Assembly: GCA_965246845.1 (NCBI GenBank)
Contig: CBDFFR010000014.1
Span: 124,001-188,000 of the forward strand
Source: JBBRMW01 sp965246845
Lineage (GTDB): Bacteria > Chloroflexota > Anaerolineae > Aggregatilineales > UBA2796
DNA: 64,000 bases
Direction: 5' to 3'
Shown: in pieces, positions 61,769-64,000 of the stretch
Layout of the letters: each line of letters starts with the position of its first letter
Numbering within the stretch: the stretch's first letter is position 1
Made by a program: the position numbers and the translations under genes
The notes under the pieces: model-generated
Told to the model about the DNA's origin: nothing
Databases searched by the model: none
The model's input: the letters and a program-made list of their open reading frames with translations, nothing else

Positions 61769-62557
61769 ATGACACCTTCGCTACCAATCGTCTCGATCAA
61801 CCACATCGACAAGCGCTTCAAGGCGCAATCCGGCGGCGCGACGACCGCGCTGCAAGATGTCTCGCTGGATATATATCCCGGCGAATTCATTTCGCTGATC
61901 GGCCCTTCCGGGTGCGGAAAATCGACACTGCTGCGCCTGATCGGGGATTTGCTCCAGCCGACGACCGGTGAATTGACCGTGAACGGCAAGACTGCACATC
62001 AGGCACGGCTGGACCGCGACTACGGGATGGTCTTTCAGGCGGCCACGCTGCTCGATTGGCGAACCGTGCTGCGCAATGTCGAGTTGCCGCTCGAAGTGAT
62101 GAACAGCCCACGCGCACAACGCACCGAACGCGCCCGTGAAATGCTCAAGCTGGTCGAACTCGGTGAGTTCGAGAACCATTACCCCTGGCAGCTTTCCGGC
62201 GGGATGCAGCAGCGCGTCGCCATCGCGCGGGCGCTTGCTTTCGAGCCGCCGTTGCTGCTCATGGATGAACCCTTCGGCGCGCTCGACGAGATGACGCGCG
62301 ACCGCCTGAACAACGAACTACTTTCGATCTGGGCGCGCACGCACAAGACGGTCGTGTTCGTCACGCACAGCATACAGGAAGCCGTTTACCTGAGTACGCG
62401 CGTGGTCGTGATGAGTCCGCGTCCGGGGCGCATCGCGCAAATCATCCCGATTGACCTGCCGCAGCCGCGCGGACCGGAAGTGCGCGATACGGAAGCGTTC
62501 TTCCGGCTCGTCACGCGCGTTCGCGAAGCGTTGCGCGGAACCGGAGCCGCCGAATAG
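61769..62557 (+). CDS. ABC transporter ATP-binding protein, NitT/TauT (SsuB/TauB) type
   Basis: The protein has 262 residues: Walker A IGPSGCGKST, signature LSGGMQQRVAIARAL, Walker B LLLMDEPFGALDE and switch histidine FVTHSIQEA. The GGMQQR form and LDEMTRDRLNNELL are typical of the taurine/sulfonate/nitrate subfamily. It powers the flanking two permeases. The TAG stop is followed directly by the ATG of the second permease. Confidence 0.94.
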   Translation: MTPSLPIVSINHIDKRFKAQSGGATTALQDVSLDIYPGEFISLIGPSGCGKSTLLRLIGDLLQPTTGELTVNGKTAHQARLDRDYGMVFQAATLLDWRTVLRNVELPLEVMNSPRAQRTERAREMLKLVELGEFENHYPWQLSGGMQQRVAIARALAFEPPLLLMDEPFGALDEMTRDRLNNELLSIWARTHKTVVFVTHSIQEAVYLSTRVVVMSPRPGRIAQIIPIDLPQPRGPEVRDTEAFFRLVTRVREALRGTGAAE

Positions 62558-63775
62558 ATGGCTGCGCTCGCTCTGTCATCCATTGAAAGCGATATCCCCG
62601 AAGCGCAGGCAAGCCACGCGCGCGATTACGGGGCGGTGATCGCGATCATCCTGACGGTCATTTTCTACCACATCACCGACGCCGTTCTGCGCGAGAGTTC
62701 GCCGCTCGGCCTCGCCTTTCGCAATGCCGCCTTGCGGCGCGTGCTGTGGGTGCTGTTCGCGGGGACGGCGGCGGCGCTCGTCGCGTCGGTGGTGCAAAGC
62801 CGGGCGCTGCGCAGCATGACCCGGCAGGTGATCGACTCAACCGCCGCGTTCTGCCTGACGTTGGCTGTCCTGAATGCGGGCTTGTTCGTCCTCGCGGGGC
62901 GCGGGGTGGCGCTGGCGGCTCCACTGACGGCGCTAATCGCGATTGGCGGTGTGATTGCGGCGCTGGTCCTCGCCGCGCCCTGGGAACGCGGACGGCTGTG
63001 GCGCAAGACCGGGCGTCAAACCGCACCCGCGCTGCTGATCGCGTTCGGGGTGCTTGTCGCTTGGGAATTGATCATCACTGTCTTCAATGTAAAACAATTC
63101 TTGCTCCCGAAACCGACGGTGATCTCGCAAACGCTTTTCGAGACCTTCCCGGACCTGATCTCGAAAAGCTGGGTGACATTCCAGAATGCGCTGTGGGGCT
63201 ACGCGATTGGCTGCGGATTGGGCGTGTTGATCGGGGTCGCCTCGGCGCGGTACAGCGCGTTCAGCCGCGCGATTTTGCCCTTCGCGATTGCCGCGAACAG
63301 CACACCGATCATCGCCTTCGCACCGATTATGGGCTTCTGGTTCGGCGTGACACAGCCCGCCTCGAAGATCGCCGTCGTCGCGATTATGGTCTTCTTCCCG
63401 TGCATGATCAACACCGTGCGCGGGCTGCTCGCGGCAGATCGCGGCGCGCTGGAATTGATGCGCTCGCTGGCGACGGGTGAAGTTGCAATTTTCCGCAAGG
63501 TGCGCTTTCCGGCGGCGCTGCCGTTCATCTTCAACGGCCTGAAATTCGGCACGACATGGAGCGTGATTGGCGCGGTCGTCGCGGAGTTCTTCGGCGGGAC
63601 GACGCAGGGCATCGGCTATTACATCCGCAACAAGCCCACAGCGTTCGATTTCGCGGCGGCGTGGGCGGCTATCGTCATCGTTTCGTTGCTCGGCATTTTG
63701 TTCTACACCATCGTCTCGCTGGTGGAACGGATCGTGATGCCCTGGCACGTCTCGTTCCGGGAAAAATCGGCATAG
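62558..63775 (+). CDS. ABC transporter permease, NitT/TauT type, with extra N-terminal membrane domain
   Basis: The protein has 405 residues, about 140 longer than its partner. Four extra membrane helices (about 22-42, 60-80, 95-115 and 122-142) precede the standard six-helix permease domain, whose coupling loop reads LELMRSLATGEVAIFRKVRFPAALPFIFNGLK. The extension has no recognised fold. It starts right after the ATPase stop. With the first permease it should form a heterodimer around the same ATPase. Confidence 0.92.
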   Translation: MAALALSSIESDIPEAQASHARDYGAVIAIILTVIFYHITDAVLRESSPLGLAFRNAALRRVLWVLFAGTAAALVASVVQSRALRSMTRQVIDSTAAFCLTLAVLNAGLFVLAGRGVALAAPLTALIAIGGVIAALVLAAPWERGRLWRKTGRQTAPALLIAFGVLVAWELIITVFNVKQFLLPKPTVISQTLFETFPDLISKSWVTFQNALWGYAIGCGLGVLIGVASARYSAFSRAILPFAIAANSTPIIAFAPIMGFWFGVTQPASKIAVVAIMVFFPCMINTVRGLLAADRGALELMRSLATGEVAIFRKVRFPAALPFIFNGLKFGTTWSVIGAVVAEFFGGTTQGIGYYIRNKPTAFDFAAAWAAIVIVSLLGILFYTIVSLVERIVMPWHVSFREKSA

Positions 63776-63798
63776 GGGTTATATAAGTGGCTCGCGCG

Positions 63799-63843
63799 CA
63801 GCCCTCAATCAGCAGCAGTACGAGGTTGCCGGGTTGAGGGCTG
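63799..63843. promoter_or_regulatory. Hairpin between permease and binding-protein genes
   Basis: A 10-bp perfect inverted repeat (CAGCCCTCAA / TTGAGGGCTG) encloses 25 bases. It sits 52 bases before the binding-protein start and could stabilise the downstream mRNA or attenuate readthrough. There is no T-run. Confidence 0.4.
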
Positions 63844-63895
63844 AGGACGAGCGGTTCCAGCGAAGATCGGTCACAAAATCAAGAGGATGTTGCTC

Positions 63896-64000
63896 ATGTT
63901 TTCCAGACGGCTCAAAATCTCTTTGTTGGTGCTGGCAGCGCTTCTGATGAGCGTGGTCGGCGCGGCGCGCAGCACGCAGGCGCAAACGCTGACGCCCGTG
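63896..64000 (+). CDS. ABC transporter substrate-binding protein, N-terminus only
   Basis: 35 codons from ATG 63896 to the window edge encode a clean signal peptide (MFSRRLKISLLVLAALLMSV, cleavage near TQAQT). Its place after two permeases and an ATPase of the NitT/TauT type marks it as the binding protein of that importer. No ligand can be inferred from the part seen. An AGAGGA site lies 8 bases upstream. Confidence 0.75.
   Translation, partial: MFSRRLKISLLVLAALLMSVVGAARSTQAQTLTPV

Noticed and set aside
63776..63895. A TPP riboswitch before the binding-protein gene
   Set aside because: A CTGAG string is present but the other conserved TPP core segments are not.

Overview
The window (about 60% G+C by eye) looks like a chromosomal segment of a member of the Chloroflexota, most likely the Anaerolineae. 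That placement is an inference. It rests on the many secreted or membrane proteins with Thr/Pro/Ser-rich linkers, the SH3, LysM and LytR-CpsA-Psr surface proteins, the carbohydrate-active enzymes, and the palindromic 'TAGGGGCGGAC...GTCCGCCC' intergenic repeats. No rRNA, tRNA, CRISPR array, phage or transposase was found.

Layout. 1-4822: the N-terminal part of a Ser/Thr kinase (cut by the left edge), a nucleotidyltransferase, and gnd-zwf of the oxidative pentose phosphate pathway. 5041-7530: a small molybdopterin-type lipoprotein broken by an in-frame stop, followed by a histidine kinase and a receiver-only regulator. 7829-13293: cell-envelope genes (SH3, LysM, beta-propeller, LCP transferase, small membrane proteins). 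13355-18888: a sugar locus read leftward, in which a LacI repressor is translationally coupled to a GH65 phosphorylase, followed by a fused aldolase/short-chain dehydrogenase; a perfect 16-bp operator palindrome lies in front. 19029-20896: a compact, AT-richer type II restriction-modification pair, directly upstream of holB. 20907-26473: holB, a deaminase, a membrane protein with a MerR regulator, tex, and a DUF6194-like protein. 26717-29390: a two-gene unit of a small protein and a Rad50/SMC-like ATPase with its own zinc ribbon, which is the best candidate for an undescribed (conflict or DNA-processing) system. 29428-43333: mainly secreted or membrane proteins, a GH13 amylase-like enzyme, a clan-A glycoside hydrolase, regulators and a methyltransferase. 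43401-46721: a sigma-70 factor divergent from a secreted TPR protein, both with readable promoters. 46870-48321: isocitrate dehydrogenase. 48434-56152: an ABC importer operon with a glycerophosphodiesterase and a DUF692/MNIO-like protein, divergent from an inositol monophosphatase-type enzyme coupled to a second glycerophosphodiesterase; together these suggest uptake and breakdown of a phosphorylated polyol or glycerophosphodiester. 56206-60575: small secreted and cytoplasmic genes, one with an in-frame TAG. 60868-64000: a NitT/TauT-type ABC importer whose binding-protein gene runs off the right edge.

Coding is dense, with short intergenic gaps and frequent 4-base stop/start overlaps. Larger gaps mostly hold composite palindromic repeats that probably act as 3' end hairpins. 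Gene functions below come from reading motifs; no database search was possible.
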